A stretch of 64,000 nucleotides of DNA from Neisseria brasiliensis. Lineage in GTDB: Bacteria; Pseudomonadota; Gammaproteobacteria; Burkholderiales; Neisseriaceae. The notes under the pieces were generated by a model. That model did no database searches and was not told the DNA's origin. It saw only the letters and a list, made by a program, of their open reading frames with translations. The translations under genes and the position numbers were made by a program. Below are positions 25,785 to 34,078 of the stretch, piece after piece (position 1 is the stretch's first letter; the number at the start of each line of letters is the position of its first letter). The DNA lies in NCBI RefSeq assembly GCF_009671065.1, contig NZ_CP046027.1:1550001-1614000 (forward strand), given 5' to 3'.

Positions 25785-26792
25785 CTATTTCCACGGACGG
25801 CTATATGCCCCTAAAGTTGTTTGGCTGCCTTCAGAGACTTTACCCAAAGCATTGCTCCAAGCAGGTTGGATACGGAAATGTTTCTTATCGGCTGCCGCCG
25901 CATCCAAAGCTTGCCGCATGGCTTTCGTCACTTGTGCCGTGTACATCGGACTGCGTTGGCGGCCTTCAATTTTGACGGCACTGACGCCGATATCGATTAA
26001 TTGCGGCAACATTTCCAGTACATTCAGACTGGTCGGTTCTTCTAATGCGTAATACGTTTCATCATTGACTTCAAAGCGGCCTTTGCACAAAGTCGGGTAG
26101 CCGGCCGGTTCGTTCGGATTGAATTGATCAATCAATATATGGTTTAAACGCACATCCATGCGGTCTGGTTCTTGTTCCCAACGAACCGATTTTGCAGGAG
26201 AACATACTCCCTGCATATTGGGTGATTCCCCGGTAGCATAGCTGGATAAAATACAGCGGCCTTCAACCATCACACACAGGCTGCCAAAACCGAATACCTC
26301 GATTTCGACATCGGTATGTTCGATAACATGTTTTACCTGATCAATTGTCAAAACACGGGGCAGAACGACTCGGCGGATGTTAAACAAATCTTTCATCAGG
26401 TTGATGGCTTCGTAATTGGTTGCGGAACCCTGCACAGACATATGCAGCCGTAAATCAGGATATTTGTCGGTGGCATAAGCCATCAGTGCTGGATCGGCGA
26501 CAATCACGGCATCAGCGCCCAGTTGCACTGCAGTATCAATAGCTTTTTGCCACTGTTCGGATTGTCCGGCTTGGGCAAAGGTATTGATGGCCATTAACAC
26601 CTGCCGCCCTCGCTCATGAGCATAGGAAACCCCTTGCATTGCCGATTTCATATCAAAATTTAAGCCTGGAAAATTTCGGGCATTCGTAGCATCTTTGAGT
26701 CCCATATAAACGGTGTCTGCACCATTATCAATTGCTGTTTTCAAAGCAGGTAAATTACCAGCCGGGCAGACCAGCTCCGGAATTTTCTGCAT
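25785..26792 (-). CDS. ubiU: UbiU, U32-family hydroxylation partner
   Basis: This 335-residue U32 family protein opens with ELVCPAGNLPALKTAIDNGADTVYMGL (residues 5-31, in parts CPAGNLPALKTAIDNGAD). The Fe-S cysteines appear as LCVMVEGRCILSS (about 170-180), GVCSPAK (about 195) and LCKGRFE (about 234), in the spacing of UbiU. It forms a heterodimer with UbiV for anaerobic ring hydroxylation in ubiquinone synthesis. GGAG lies 7 nt before the ATG. It is first in the operon. The 336 bp upstream hold a plausible FNR site, which would suit genes needed under low oxygen. Confidence 0.93.
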   Translation of the reverse strand: MQKIPELVCPAGNLPALKTAIDNGADTVYMGLKDATNARNFPGLNFDMKSAMQGVSYAHERGRQVLMAINTFAQAGQSEQWQKAIDTAVQLGADAVIVADPALMAYATDKYPDLRLHMSVQGSATNYEAINLMKDLFNIRRVVLPRVLTIDQVKHVIEHTDVEIEVFGFGSLCVMVEGRCILSSYATGESPNMQGVCSPAKSVRWEQEPDRMDVRLNHILIDQFNPNEPAGYPTLCKGRFEVNDETYYALEEPTSLNVLEMLPQLIDIGVSAVKIEGRQRSPMYTAQVTKAMRQALDAAAADKKHFRIQPAWSNALGKVSEGSQTTLGAYSRPWK

Positions 26793-26858
26793 ATTATGCT
26801 CCTTGTTATTTACTATCTTAATATCGGTTTAAAATCAATATCTGGTATGACAAGGCGG

Positions 26859-26900
26859 ATTTTATGTATAAAAAGCACAATATGTTCTGACTTAAATCAA
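26859..26900 (-). promoter_or_regulatory. Candidate FNR-activated promoter of ubiUVT
   Basis: On the minus strand, TTGATTTAAGTCAG (26887-26900) matches TTGAT-N4-ATCAA perfectly in its first half and in three bases of the second. A TAAAAT box (26859-26864) follows. If transcription starts 7 nt after that box, the FNR site is centred at -41.5, the class II position. The start codon is about 60 nt further on. This was read by eye; one half-site is weak. Confidence 0.45.
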
Positions 26901-27072
26901 GCTGATTTTTGGGAATTAGATGTTTGTTAATATTAAATCAAAAAAGAGATCAGTATTTGAATATGTTTTTCAAAGGGTTATGAAAAGTGGGAAGATTTCA
27001 CATTGAAAGAAATTGGCTATTATATTTATAAATTTTTACAATAATAGCAGTTTGTTTGAGGCTGATTTAAAT
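26901..27072. other. AT-rich spacer upstream of the ubiUVT promoter
   Basis: This non-coding stretch lies between ubiU and the xthA terminator. It is rich in A and T, with no open frame of note and no uptake sequence. I see no further feature in it beyond the candidate FNR site next door. Confidence 0.5.
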
Positions 27073-27110
27073 AAAAGGCCGTCTGAAAAACCATTTTCAG
27101 ACGGCCTTTT
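27073..27110 (-). terminator. Paired uptake-sequence terminator after xthA
   Basis: AAAAGGCCGTCTGAAAA and TTTTCAGACGGCCTTTT form a stem just past the xthA stop codon. Confidence 0.82.
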
Positions 27111-27128
27111 ATGTTAATCATCAATCAT

Positions 27129-27899
27129 TTATAAATCAAACACAGCCGTCACCGGCGCATGGTCGCTCGGACGCTCTTGGCCGCGTGCAACCAAATCAAC
27201 GTTCACATCTTTTAATACCGCAGACAAGGCCGGAGAAATCAGCAGGTGGTCGATGCGCAAGCCCAAACCGCGTTGGAACATGGCACCGCGGTAGTCGAAC
27301 CAAGTGTAAAACGCGCCTTCGGGGTGGATTTGGCGCAGGCTGTCGGTAAGGCCTAAGTCGAGCAGGTTTTTAAACCATTGGCGCTCAATGCTGGAACAAT
27401 GGATTTTTTCATGCCATTTTTCCGGGTCGTAGCAGTCGGCATCGGCCGGAGCGATGTTGAAATCACCGAGCAAAACCAATTTTTCATGGCGGGTCAGTTC
27501 GTCACGCACAAATTCGGTAAGCGCGGCAAACCATTGTTCTTTATATTCAAATTTCGGGCTGTCGAGCGCTTCGCCGTTAACGCAGTAAACATTAATCACG
27601 CGCACGCCGTTGATGGTGGCGGCAATCACGCGGCGTTGCGGGTCGTCGGGCAGGTTGGGCAGGCCGGTGTGCACATCTTGCGGCTCGGTACGGCTGATAA
27701 TGGCCACGCCGTTGTAGGTTTTTTGGCCGCTCCAAACGGTGTGCCAGCCCATCATTTGCAGCGCGGCGGCAGGGTATTTGTCTTGGTCGAGCTTGAGTTC
27801 TTGCAAGACCAAGACATCGGGTTGGTGTTCGGCCAGCCAGTTTTGCACTTGCGGCAGGCGCACGTTGAGGGAATTGACGTTCCAAGTGGTGATTTTCAT
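27129..27899 (-). CDS. xthA: Exodeoxyribonuclease III
   Basis: This 256-residue DNA-repair enzyme (AP endonuclease and 3' exonuclease) has the family motifs in order: ITTWNVNSLNVRL (Asn, residues 3-15), VLVLQELKLDQDKYP (catalytic Glu, about 35), GDFNIAPADADCYDP (Asp-Phe-Asn, about 153), LTDSLRQIHP, and SDHAPVTAVFDL at the C-terminus (catalytic Asp-His). Length is normal. It starts at the ATG that begins the first motif. Genes on both sides have terminators, so it is monocistronic. A single uptake sequence lies upstream near 27925. Confidence 0.95.
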   Translation of the reverse strand: MKITTWNVNSLNVRLPQVQNWLAEHQPDVLVLQELKLDQDKYPAAALQMMGWHTVWSGQKTYNGVAIISRTEPQDVHTGLPNLPDDPQRRVIAATINGVRVINVYCVNGEALDSPKFEYKEQWFAALTEFVRDELTRHEKLVLLGDFNIAPADADCYDPEKWHEKIHCSSIERQWFKNLLDLGLTDSLRQIHPEGAFYTWFDYRGAMFQRGLGLRIDHLLISPALSAVLKDVNVDLVARGQERPSDHAPVTAVFDL

Positions 27900-27945
27900 G
27901 GGGATTCCGTGTGTGGGAGAACAGGCCGTCTGAAAGTGTCGGCCG

Positions 27946-27979
27946 AAAAAAACAGCGCGGTTGGCTGATGAACCGCGCT
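27946..27979 (-). terminator. Ordinary Rho-independent terminator after the ArsR gene
   Basis: A perfect 9-bp stem AGCGCGGTT/AACCGCGCT (27954-27962 with 27971-27979, 8-nt loop) is followed on the minus strand by G and seven T's. It is one of the few terminators here without uptake sequences. Confidence 0.82.
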
Positions 27980-28010
27980 ATTTTAGCATTGATTTTGGTG
28001 GGATTTAAAC

Positions 28011-28298
28011 TCAAGCGGCTTGTTGGCCGGCTTGTTTTAAGCTTTTGAGCGTGTGCAAAATCATGGCGGCTTCATCGGAAATCAGGCGGTATTCGAGCAC
28101 GCGGTGGTAGCGGGTGAATTCGACCAAGCCTTCGCTGCGTAATTTGGCTAAGTGGTTGGACACAGTGGTAGCGTGTTGACCGGTGGCGGCGCAAAGTTCC
28201 GTTACGTTGCGATCGCCTTCAAGCAAGAGAAACAGGATGCTCATACGCTCGGGTTGGGCGATGAGTTTCAATAGGGTTGAGAGACGTTGGTTTTCCAT
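28011..28298 (-). CDS. ArsR-family winged-helix regulator
   Basis: This 95-residue DNA-binding protein has the ArsR layout: LIAQPERMSILFLLLEGDRNVTEL (helices 1-3), TGQHATTVSNHLAKLRSEGLVEFTRYHRVLEYRL (recognition helix and wing, about residues 43-76 in parts VSNHLAKLRSEGLVEF), then a C-terminal helix. The metal-binding ELCVCDL of ArsR/SmtB is not present: it reads VTELCAATG with a single Cys. It may therefore sense redox, sulfur species or nothing at all. It is alone, facing away from the nitroreductase remnant. Upstream (28318-28480) lies an AT-rich stretch that should hold its promoter. Confidence 0.85.
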   Translation of the reverse strand: MENQRLSTLLKLIAQPERMSILFLLLEGDRNVTELCAATGQHATTVSNHLAKLRSEGLVEFTRYHRVLEYRLISDEAAMILHTLKSLKQAGQQAA

Positions 28299-28478
28299 GG
28301 CTGTGCTTTGTGTTTGGTTGAGATAAATAATGCGGTAGATAATTGTAAAAGATAGTCATTCTTTTTCCGATTATCATGATTTCGAACCGCTTGTTTTCAT
28401 TGAGTTTAACATCAAATTTGTGCTTGCCGATTTACTTAGTTTAAAAATATCGTAAAGAATTGTTAATGGCGAAAATCA

Positions 28479-28511
28479 AAAGGCCGTCTGAAATGTTTCA
28501 GACGGCCTTTG
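28479..28511 (-). terminator. Paired uptake-sequence terminator after the nitroreductase remnant
   Basis: AAAAGGCCGTCTGAA and TTCAGACGGCCTTT form a tight hairpin immediately past the stop at 28526. Confidence 0.8.
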
Positions 28512-28525
28512 CATGGATTCAGCGC

Positions 28526-29241
28526 TTATTTTTGCGCAAAACCTTGTTTGTGCAAAAACGGCAGAATTTCAGGGCGGATTTCGCCTTTGAGCGATTCGGT
28601 CATTTGTTCGACCCAATCGGTGTCCATTTTGCTGCGTTCTTGGTAATAAGCGCGGGTAAGGGCGCGGTAATCGGCCAGCACTTGCTCGTCAATCGGCTGG
28701 CAATGGTTTTCGGAAACCATGGCTTCCAGCGGCAAACGAGGGCGCAGCATTGGGTCTTGTGCCGGATGGCCGAGCGCCATGCCAAACATCGGCACAACGT
28801 GTTTCGGCAGCTTCAAGATTTCAGCGGTGCGGTTGATGTCGTTGCGGATGTAGCCGAGATACACGCCACCTAAGCCTAATGATTCGGCCGCCAGCATCAC
28901 GTTTTGCGCGATGATGCCGCAATCGACGGCGCCGATTAACACCATTTCCGTCCAATCGAGTTGCGATTCAGGGGCGAAAGATTGGTGTTTGGCGAAGTCG
29001 AAACAGAAAATCAGCAGTTCGGCGCAGGTGTCGATGCTGCTTAAAGCGCGGCCGATGTCCCGAATTTGGGTGCGCACTTCGGGATCGGTTGGGTGCTTTG
29101 GAAAAAGTTGGAGGTCGAACCGGCACGACCGGCGTTTAAAATGGCGGTGAGTTGTTCGCTGCTGATCGGCTCATCGGTGAACTTGCGGATAGAGCGGTGC
29201 GCCAAGGCGGTTTCGATGACAGGCTTGCTGGATAAGGTCAT
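28526..29241 (-). pseudogene. NfsA-like nitroreductase broken by a small deletion and frameshift
   Basis: The N-terminal part (29241 down, MTLSSKPVIETALAHRSIRKFTDE to STSNFFQS) is the FMN-binding start of an oxygen-insensitive NAD(P)H nitroreductase. After FFQS the frame runs out (stop at 29041). The rest of the family sequence resumes in another frame near 29090 with TDPEVRTQIRDIGRALSSID and continues to the stop at 28526, including LIGAVDCGIIAQNVMLAAESLGLGGVYLG. About six residues expected between FFQS and TDPEV are missing and the phase is lost, so a deletion of roughly 20 bases (not a multiple of three) is likely. It could be an assembly error. Downstream of wrbA, another flavoprotein gene. 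Confidence 0.82.
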
Positions 29242-29270
29242 GATTTTCCTTTCTATTTGATTAGGTGTGA

Positions 29271-29314
29271 GGCCGTCTGAAAAATATGGCTTGGGTGATG
29301 GTGTTCAGACGGCC
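29271..29314 (-). terminator. Paired uptake sequences between wrbA and the nitroreductase remnant
   Basis: GAGGCCGTCTGAAAA and TTCAGACGGCCTTG are inverted with a loop of about 20 nt. The pair lies after wrbA. Confidence 0.7.
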
Positions 29315-29355
29315 TTGATGTTGTGTTTTGTATGGGGAAGGTGTTGTGGCTCAAA

Positions 29356-29392
29356 CCCTCTCCCTAGCCCTCTCCCTTGCTTAGGGAGAGGG
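29356..29392. repeat. REP-like hairpin of CCCTCTCCC units
   Basis: Two tandem CCCTCTCCCT units (29356-29366, 29368-29378) are followed by TAGGGAGAGGG, which pairs perfectly over 11 bp with the first. This CT-rich palindrome resembles small dispersed repeats found in many proteobacteria. It lies between wrbA and the paired uptake sequences. Confidence 0.55.
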
Positions 29393-29439
29393 AACGGATT
29401 ACAGAAGCATGAAGATTGTTGCGTGAGCGGTCAACCGAT

Positions 29440-30042
29440 TTATGCCAATTTCAACGCCAGTTCGGCCAAACGTTTGCCTTGGGCAAAAGCCAATTCGTTT
29501 TCATCGGCGCTTAATGCCGCACTGCCGTCGTGTCCGGCCACATGTGATGCGCCGTAAGGCGTGCCGCCGCTTTGGGTATGGCTGAGGGTGCTTTCGCTAT
29601 AGGGAATGCCGCTGATGACCATGCCGTGATGCAGCAATGGCAGCATCATGGTCAGCAAGGTGGATTCTTGACCGCCATGTAAAGAACTGCTGCTGGTGAA
29701 CACGGTGGCCGGTTTGCCGGATAATTCTGCGCCCAGCCATTGCGGAATCGTGCCGTCGATAAAGTATTTCATGGCAGCGGCCATGTTGCCGAAACGGGTC
29801 GGGCTGCCCAATGCCAAGCCGGCGCAGTTTTTCAAATCGTCGGCAGTAGCGTAAGGTGCGCCGCTGTCGGGGATGTCGCTTTCTACCGCTTCGCACACGG
29901 TGGAAACTTTCGGTACGGTGCGTAACACGGCTTCGCAGCCGGCTACGCTTTCGATGCCGCGGGCGATTTGGCGGGCGAGATTGAGCGTGCTGCCGTTTTG
30001 GCTGTAGAACAAAACTAAAATGTTAAGGGAGGTTGGGTTCAT
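29440..30042 (-). CDS. wrbA: WrbA-type NAD(P)H:quinone oxidoreductase (flavodoxin-like)
   Basis: This 200-residue flavodoxin-fold protein has the FMN phosphate loop LVLFYSQNGSTLNLARQIARG (residues 10-30, in parts FYSQNGSTLNLA). Further FMN contacts are LGSPTRFGNMAAAMKYFID (about 78) and VFTSSSSLHGGQESTLLTMML (about 113, in parts SSSLHGGQEST). WrbA enzymes reduce quinones by two electrons and limit radical formation. Length matches the family. It is in the same orientation as the nitroreductase remnant but separated by about 200 bp with a terminator, so probably not co-transcribed. Confidence 0.9.
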   Translation of the reverse strand: MNPTSLNILVLFYSQNGSTLNLARQIARGIESVAGCEAVLRTVPKVSTVCEAVESDIPDSGAPYATADDLKNCAGLALGSPTRFGNMAAAMKYFIDGTIPQWLGAELSGKPATVFTSSSSLHGGQESTLLTMMLPLLHHGMVISGIPYSESTLSHTQSGGTPYGASHVAGHDGSAALSADENELAFAQGKRLAELALKLA

Positions 30043-30077
30043 GGTGTGATTCCGTTACAATGGCTTAATCAAACTGC

Positions 30078-30112
30078 TTTTCAGGCGGCCTAAAGGGAAG
30101 GCCGTCTGAAAA
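30078..30112. repeat. Uptake-sequence pair with one altered arm
   Basis: TTTTCAGGCGGCC (one change) and GGCCGTCTGAAAAA are inverted between the divergent wrbA and yihY starts. No gene ends here. Confidence 0.6.
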
Positions 30113-30145
30113 ATCATCATCATACAATACATTAAGGAAAAGAGT

Positions 30146-31405
30146 ATGCCGTTTTTAAAATGGTGGCAAGGCTTGTTGGAAAATAAAGTGGTCGGATTTT
30201 TGAAGTTTGTGTTCGACCGCTTTAATAATGAACGTGTGCCGCAAGTGGCATCGAGCCTGACCTTTACCACGCTGCTGGCATTGGTGCCGGTGTTGACGGT
30301 GATGTTGGTGGTGGTGTCGGCTTTTCCGGTGTTTGATCAATGGACGACGTCGTTTGTCGAATTCATCAACCGCATGATTGTGCCGCAGGGCGCGGATGTG
30401 GTGTTTGAATATTTGAATCAATTCAAAGACAAAGCCAGTAAATTGACCGCCATTGGTAGCGTGATGTTGTTTGTGACCTCGCTGATGTTGGTGCAAACCA
30501 TCGACAGTGCGTTTAACCGTATTTGGAATGTGCACACGCAGCGACCGTTGGTGCGCCAATTTTTGGTGTATTGGGCATTGCTGACGTTTGGCCCCTTGTC
30601 GCTGGGAGTGAGCTTGTCGCTGATTGTTGGCGCGGTAAACGGCTTGGGCTTGGAATACATTTCGCCGGTGTTAGCCGAAGCGGTTAGGTTTTTGATGTCT
30701 TTGTTTTTCAGCACAGTCTTGCTGTGGGCACTTTACCGCTTTGTGCCGCACCGTTTTGTGCCGGCCAAACATGCTTTAATCGGTGCGGTGGTGACGGCGT
30801 TTGCATTGCAGATTGCGCGCTATATTTTCGCTTGGTACATGAGCAATTTCGACGGCTATAAATCGATTTATGGTGCGTTTGCCGCGATTCCGTTTTTCTT
30901 GGTGTGGTTGAATCTGCTGTGGTCGATGGTGTTGGCCGGGGCCGTGTTGACGTCTTCGCTGTCGTATTGGCGCGATAATGCTTTCCGTCGCAATTTCGAT
31001 TCTTCCGGCCGCTTTGATGATGTGTTGAAAATTCTGTTGCTGCTCGACGCGGCGCAGCAGGAAGGCAAAGCCATGCTGGTGCAGGAATTGCGCGCCCACA
31101 TCAATATGGGCTACGACGAACTGGGTGAGCTGTTGGAAAAACTGGCGCGCCATGGTTATGTGTATTCGGGCAAACAGGGCTGGGTGTTGAAAACCAGCGC
31201 GGATAAAATCGATTTGGCCGAATTGTTTAAGATTTTTGTCTACAGCCCATCTTATGTGAAAAAAGACAAGGTCAACGCCGCCGTCGATAAAATCATGCAG
31301 CCTTGCGTGGAAACCATGAACATGACCTTGGCCGAATTCCGTGTGCACACGGATAATCAGGATAAATCTGTTGCGGCCTTAAAGAAAATTTTTGACGATA
31401 TATAA
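30146..31405 (+). CDS. YihY/BrkB-family inner-membrane protein
   Basis: This 419-residue protein has an N-terminal half with about six membrane helices (TTLLALVPVLTVMLVVVSAFPVF; LTAIGSVMLFVTSLMLVQT; LLTFGPLSLGVSLSLIVGAV; FSTVLLWALYRFVP; LIGAVVTAFALQIARYIFAWY; FFLVWLNLLWSMVLAGAVL). The C-terminal domain of about 130 residues is soluble and winged-helix-like. The motif YKSIYGAFAAIPFFLVWLNLLW is the family signature (YihY, once wrongly called RNase BN). Function in the cell is not settled. It is monocistronic, with a paired uptake-sequence terminator following. Confidence 0.88.
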   Translation: MPFLKWWQGLLENKVVGFLKFVFDRFNNERVPQVASSLTFTTLLALVPVLTVMLVVVSAFPVFDQWTTSFVEFINRMIVPQGADVVFEYLNQFKDKASKLTAIGSVMLFVTSLMLVQTIDSAFNRIWNVHTQRPLVRQFLVYWALLTFGPLSLGVSLSLIVGAVNGLGLEYISPVLAEAVRFLMSLFFSTVLLWALYRFVPHRFVPAKHALIGAVVTAFALQIARYIFAWYMSNFDGYKSIYGAFAAIPFFLVWLNLLWSMVLAGAVLTSSLSYWRDNAFRRNFDSSGRFDDVLKILLLLDAAQQEGKAMLVQELRAHINMGYDELGELLEKLARHGYVYSGKQGWVLKTSADKIDLAELFKIFVYSPSYVKKDKVNAAVDKIMQPCVETMNMTLAEFRVHTDNQDKSVAALKKIFDDI

Positions 31406-31410
31406 TATTC

Positions 31411-31448
31411 AGGCCGTCTGAAAACAATTTTGCTTTTCAGACGGCCTG
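31411..31448 (+). terminator. Paired uptake-sequence terminator after the YihY-family gene
   Basis: CAGGCCGTCTGAAAA and TTTTCAGACGGCCTG are inverted around a loop of about 10 nt. Confidence 0.78.
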
Positions 31449-31469
31449 ATACCTAAATCTAAATCAGCC

Positions 31470-33248
31470 ATGAAAATCACCGCTTTTGTTTCCCTTTTAT
31501 TCGCCACATCTTCAGCCTTTGCCGCCCATGGTTTGGGGTTGGGGCAGCCGCCGAAGTATCCGCCGCATTTTAAAGCCTTTGATTATGTGAATCCGAATGC
31601 GCCCAAAGGTGGCACGTTTACGCTGCCGGTACAGGGTGGGTTTGACACGCTCAATCCGTTTACGCTCAAGGGCGACCATGAGGTGGGTGTGGCGACGTTG
31701 ACGCTGGATACGCTGATGGAAAAAAGCTTGGACGAGCCGTTTGCCATGTATGGTTTGCTGGCAGAAGACGTCAGCTTGGCTTCAGACGGCCTGTCGGTTA
31801 CGTTTAAGCTCAACCCGAAAGCACGCTTTCACAACGGCGAGCCGGTCTTAGCCAAAGACGTGGCCGCTTCGTTCCGTACTTTAACGCAAGACAAAGCCGC
31901 CGCGCCGATGTATAAATTTTACTGGAGCGATGTTGCCAAAGTGGAAACACCCGAAGCGCGCACGGTGGTGTTCCGCTTCAAGAAGAAAAACGCCGAATTG
32001 CACATGATTTTGGGCGAACTGCCGGTGTTTTCACACAAAAGTTATCCGCAAGGTTTGGCGGCTGCGGCCAATACCATGCCCATCGGTTCGGGCCCTTACC
32101 GCTTCGCCCGCGCCGACAGCGGCCGCTTGAGCGAATACCGCCGTGACAAAAATTACTGGGCGCAGGATTTGCCTGTGCGTAAAGGGCGATACAACTTTGA
32201 TACCGTGCGCTTTCGATATTTCAAAGACGACAGCGTGCGCATCGAAGGCATCAAGGGCGGGCGCTATGATTTTGTGCAGGAAAACGTTGCCCGCAACTGG
32301 GCGCGCGCCTACCCCGACGACATGCTGAAAAAACGCGGATTGAGCAAACACGAATGGCAGCACGGCAACACCGCCGGCATGCAGGGCTTTGTGATGAATC
32401 AGCGCCGCAAACCGTTTGACAATGTTTTGGTGCGCCAAGCGATGGTGGAGAGTTTTGACTTTGAAAACACCAATACCAAGCTGTTTTACGGCGCATATCG
32501 GCGCAGCAACAGTTTTTTTACCAACAGCGCAATGGCGGCAACGGGCAAACCCAGCGGCGCGGAATTGGCGTTGCTGAACACGGTGAAAACGCAGTTGCCG
32601 CAGGCGGTGTTTACGCAAAACGTGCCGCAGCCGCCGGTAGTGAATCCGCAAATCGGCGTGCGTCCGCAGCTTTTGAAAGCGCGTGCATTATTGCTGCAAG
32701 CGGGCTACCGTTATCAAAACGGCAAGCTGGTGGACAAACAGGGCAGGCCGCTGGTGTTTGAATTTTTAAGCCCAAGCAAAACCTATGAGCGCGTAACCGC
32801 CAAATGGCAGCGCGATTTGGCCAAAATCGGCGTGGGCATGAACATACGCATCGCCGATCCGGCGGTGTTTCAAAAGCGCATGAACGCGTTTGACTACGAC
32901 ATGACGATTGTGGTGTATGCCAATAGCGAAAGCCCGGGTAATGAGCAGTTTAATTATTTCAGTTGCGAAGCGGCGAAAACCGAAGGCAGCCGCAATTGGG
33001 CGGGCGTGTGTGATCCGGCGGTGGATGTGTTGCTGAAACGCTTTGAAAATTTCAGCAACCGTGAAGAATTGACTGTCTCTGCCCGCGCTTTAGATAGAGT
33101 GTTGCGCCATCAATATATTGTCGTGCCCAATTGGTTCAGCGACCGCTATCGCGTGGTTTATCGCGATAATCTGGGCATTCCGAGCACATTGCCGAAATAT
33201 TACAGCCCACTGGATTGGGCGCTCAGTTCGGCATGGGTGAAACCTTAA
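31470..33248 (+). CDS. Extracellular solute-binding protein, family 5 (YejA-like, peptide uptake)
   Basis: This 592-residue periplasmic binding protein has a cleaved signal peptide (MKITAFVSLLFATSSAFA, cut about residue 18). It has the family-5 opening KAFDYVNPNAPKGGTF (about 37) and GGFDTLNPFTLKG, the middle YGLLAEDVSLASDGLSVTF, and the late WGVCDPAVD-like segment. The length and the AHGLGLG...YPPHFKAFDYVNPNAPKG start are typical of YejA-type peptide or microcin-C importers. No permease or ATPase genes are next to it, so it must work with a transporter encoded elsewhere. An uptake sequence is embedded near 31783. The start codon is only 20 bp from the previous terminator. Confidence 0.87.
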   Translation: MKITAFVSLLFATSSAFAAHGLGLGQPPKYPPHFKAFDYVNPNAPKGGTFTLPVQGGFDTLNPFTLKGDHEVGVATLTLDTLMEKSLDEPFAMYGLLAEDVSLASDGLSVTFKLNPKARFHNGEPVLAKDVAASFRTLTQDKAAAPMYKFYWSDVAKVETPEARTVVFRFKKKNAELHMILGELPVFSHKSYPQGLAAAANTMPIGSGPYRFARADSGRLSEYRRDKNYWAQDLPVRKGRYNFDTVRFRYFKDDSVRIEGIKGGRYDFVQENVARNWARAYPDDMLKKRGLSKHEWQHGNTAGMQGFVMNQRRKPFDNVLVRQAMVESFDFENTNTKLFYGAYRRSNSFFTNSAMAATGKPSGAELALLNTVKTQLPQAVFTQNVPQPPVVNPQIGVRPQLLKARALLLQAGYRYQNGKLVDKQGRPLVFEFLSPSKTYERVTAKWQRDLAKIGVGMNIRIADPAVFQKRMNAFDYDMTIVVYANSESPGNEQFNYFSCEAAKTEGSRNWAGVCDPAVDVLLKRFENFSNREELTVSARALDRVLRHQYIVVPNWFSDRYRVVYRDNLGIPSTLPKYYSPLDWALSSAWVKP

Positions 33249-33400
33249 GGCGATGGCGCTTACCGATAAGGGGTAAAAAATACCGATAGGCGGTGATCTT
33301 CTATTGTAAATAATATCATTTGGTTTATAATGATGGAAAAAAATGCAGCATGAATAAGTGCTGCCCAAGCCAATAAATATATTATTACGTGGAAAATGCA

Positions 33401-34018
33401 ATGAATACCTTTTTTAATCCTTCAGACGGCCTGTTTGTTTATCTATGGTGGGCGCTACCGGTGGCCTTGGCGGCCATTTTGGCGAAAACCCATTGGTTGA
33501 GAAATTTTACCGCGCGCTTTGCCGTGAATGTGCGCGCCAAATGCTTATTGGATGACAAAACCTATCACGCTTTTCCGAATTTGGATGTACGCTGTGGTGG
33601 CGAGCATGAGCAAATTGATTGTGTGTATGTGTCGCGCTTCGGCATTTTTGTGGTGAACACGCCGAACCAGCAAGGCCGGATTTGGGGCGACGACGGCAGC
33701 GGCATGTGGACGCGTAAGCTGCATAAGAATCAAGCCAGATTTGAAAACCCATTGTTGAAAAACCAGCAATATATTCAGGCATTGGCGGATCAATTATCGG
33801 TGTCGCAGAAAATGTTTTATTCGGTGGTGGTGTTTCCAAAGCATTGCTATTTTCAAACCATGATGCCGGATAATGTGTTGGACATCAGCGATTTTAAAGA
33901 ATTTGTCGCGCAATATGATGAAGTGGTGTTTACCGATGAAGAAGTTGCCGAGATTCGTGCATCATTGGAAACCAGCGAATTTGATGTGGTGTTTAACCGC
34001 GTGGGCTTGAGCGCTTAA
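33401..34018 (+). CDS. NERD-domain protein with altered catalytic motif
   Basis: This 205-residue protein has one N-terminal membrane helix (FVYLWWALPVALAAILA, residues 11-27) followed by a nuclease-related domain: GGEHEQIDCVYVSRFGIFVV, then NTPNQQGRIWGDDGSGMWTRKL, with a conserved N-P-L-K-N-Q-Q-Y segment. In active NERD domains the strand after the Asp is followed by E-x-K; here that place reads VVNTPN, so both acid and lysine are missing. It is probably not a nuclease. I chose the ATG at 33401; a GTG four codons upstream is possible. An uptake sequence overlaps codons 7-10. It is followed by a terminator split by an IS. Confidence 0.78.
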   Translation: MNTFFNPSDGLFVYLWWALPVALAAILAKTHWLRNFTARFAVNVRAKCLLDDKTYHAFPNLDVRCGGEHEQIDCVYVSRFGIFVVNTPNQQGRIWGDDGSGMWTRKLHKNQARFENPLLKNQQYIQALADQLSVSQKMFYSVVVFPKHCYFQTMMPDNVLDISDFKEFVAQYDEVVFTDEEVAEIRASLETSEFDVVFNRVGLSA

Positions 34019-34046
34019 GTTTTTTAGTAAATGAAATCAATCAAGT

Positions 34047-34078
34047 AGGCCGTCTGAAAGTTTATCTTTCAGACGGCC
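34047..34078 (+). terminator. Paired uptake-sequence terminator cut off from its T tract by an IS
   Basis: TAGGCCGTCTGAAAG and CTTTCAGACGGCC form the stem. The T run that should follow (TTTTTAATTG) now lies at 35159 on the other side of the IS30-type element. Confidence 0.75.
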
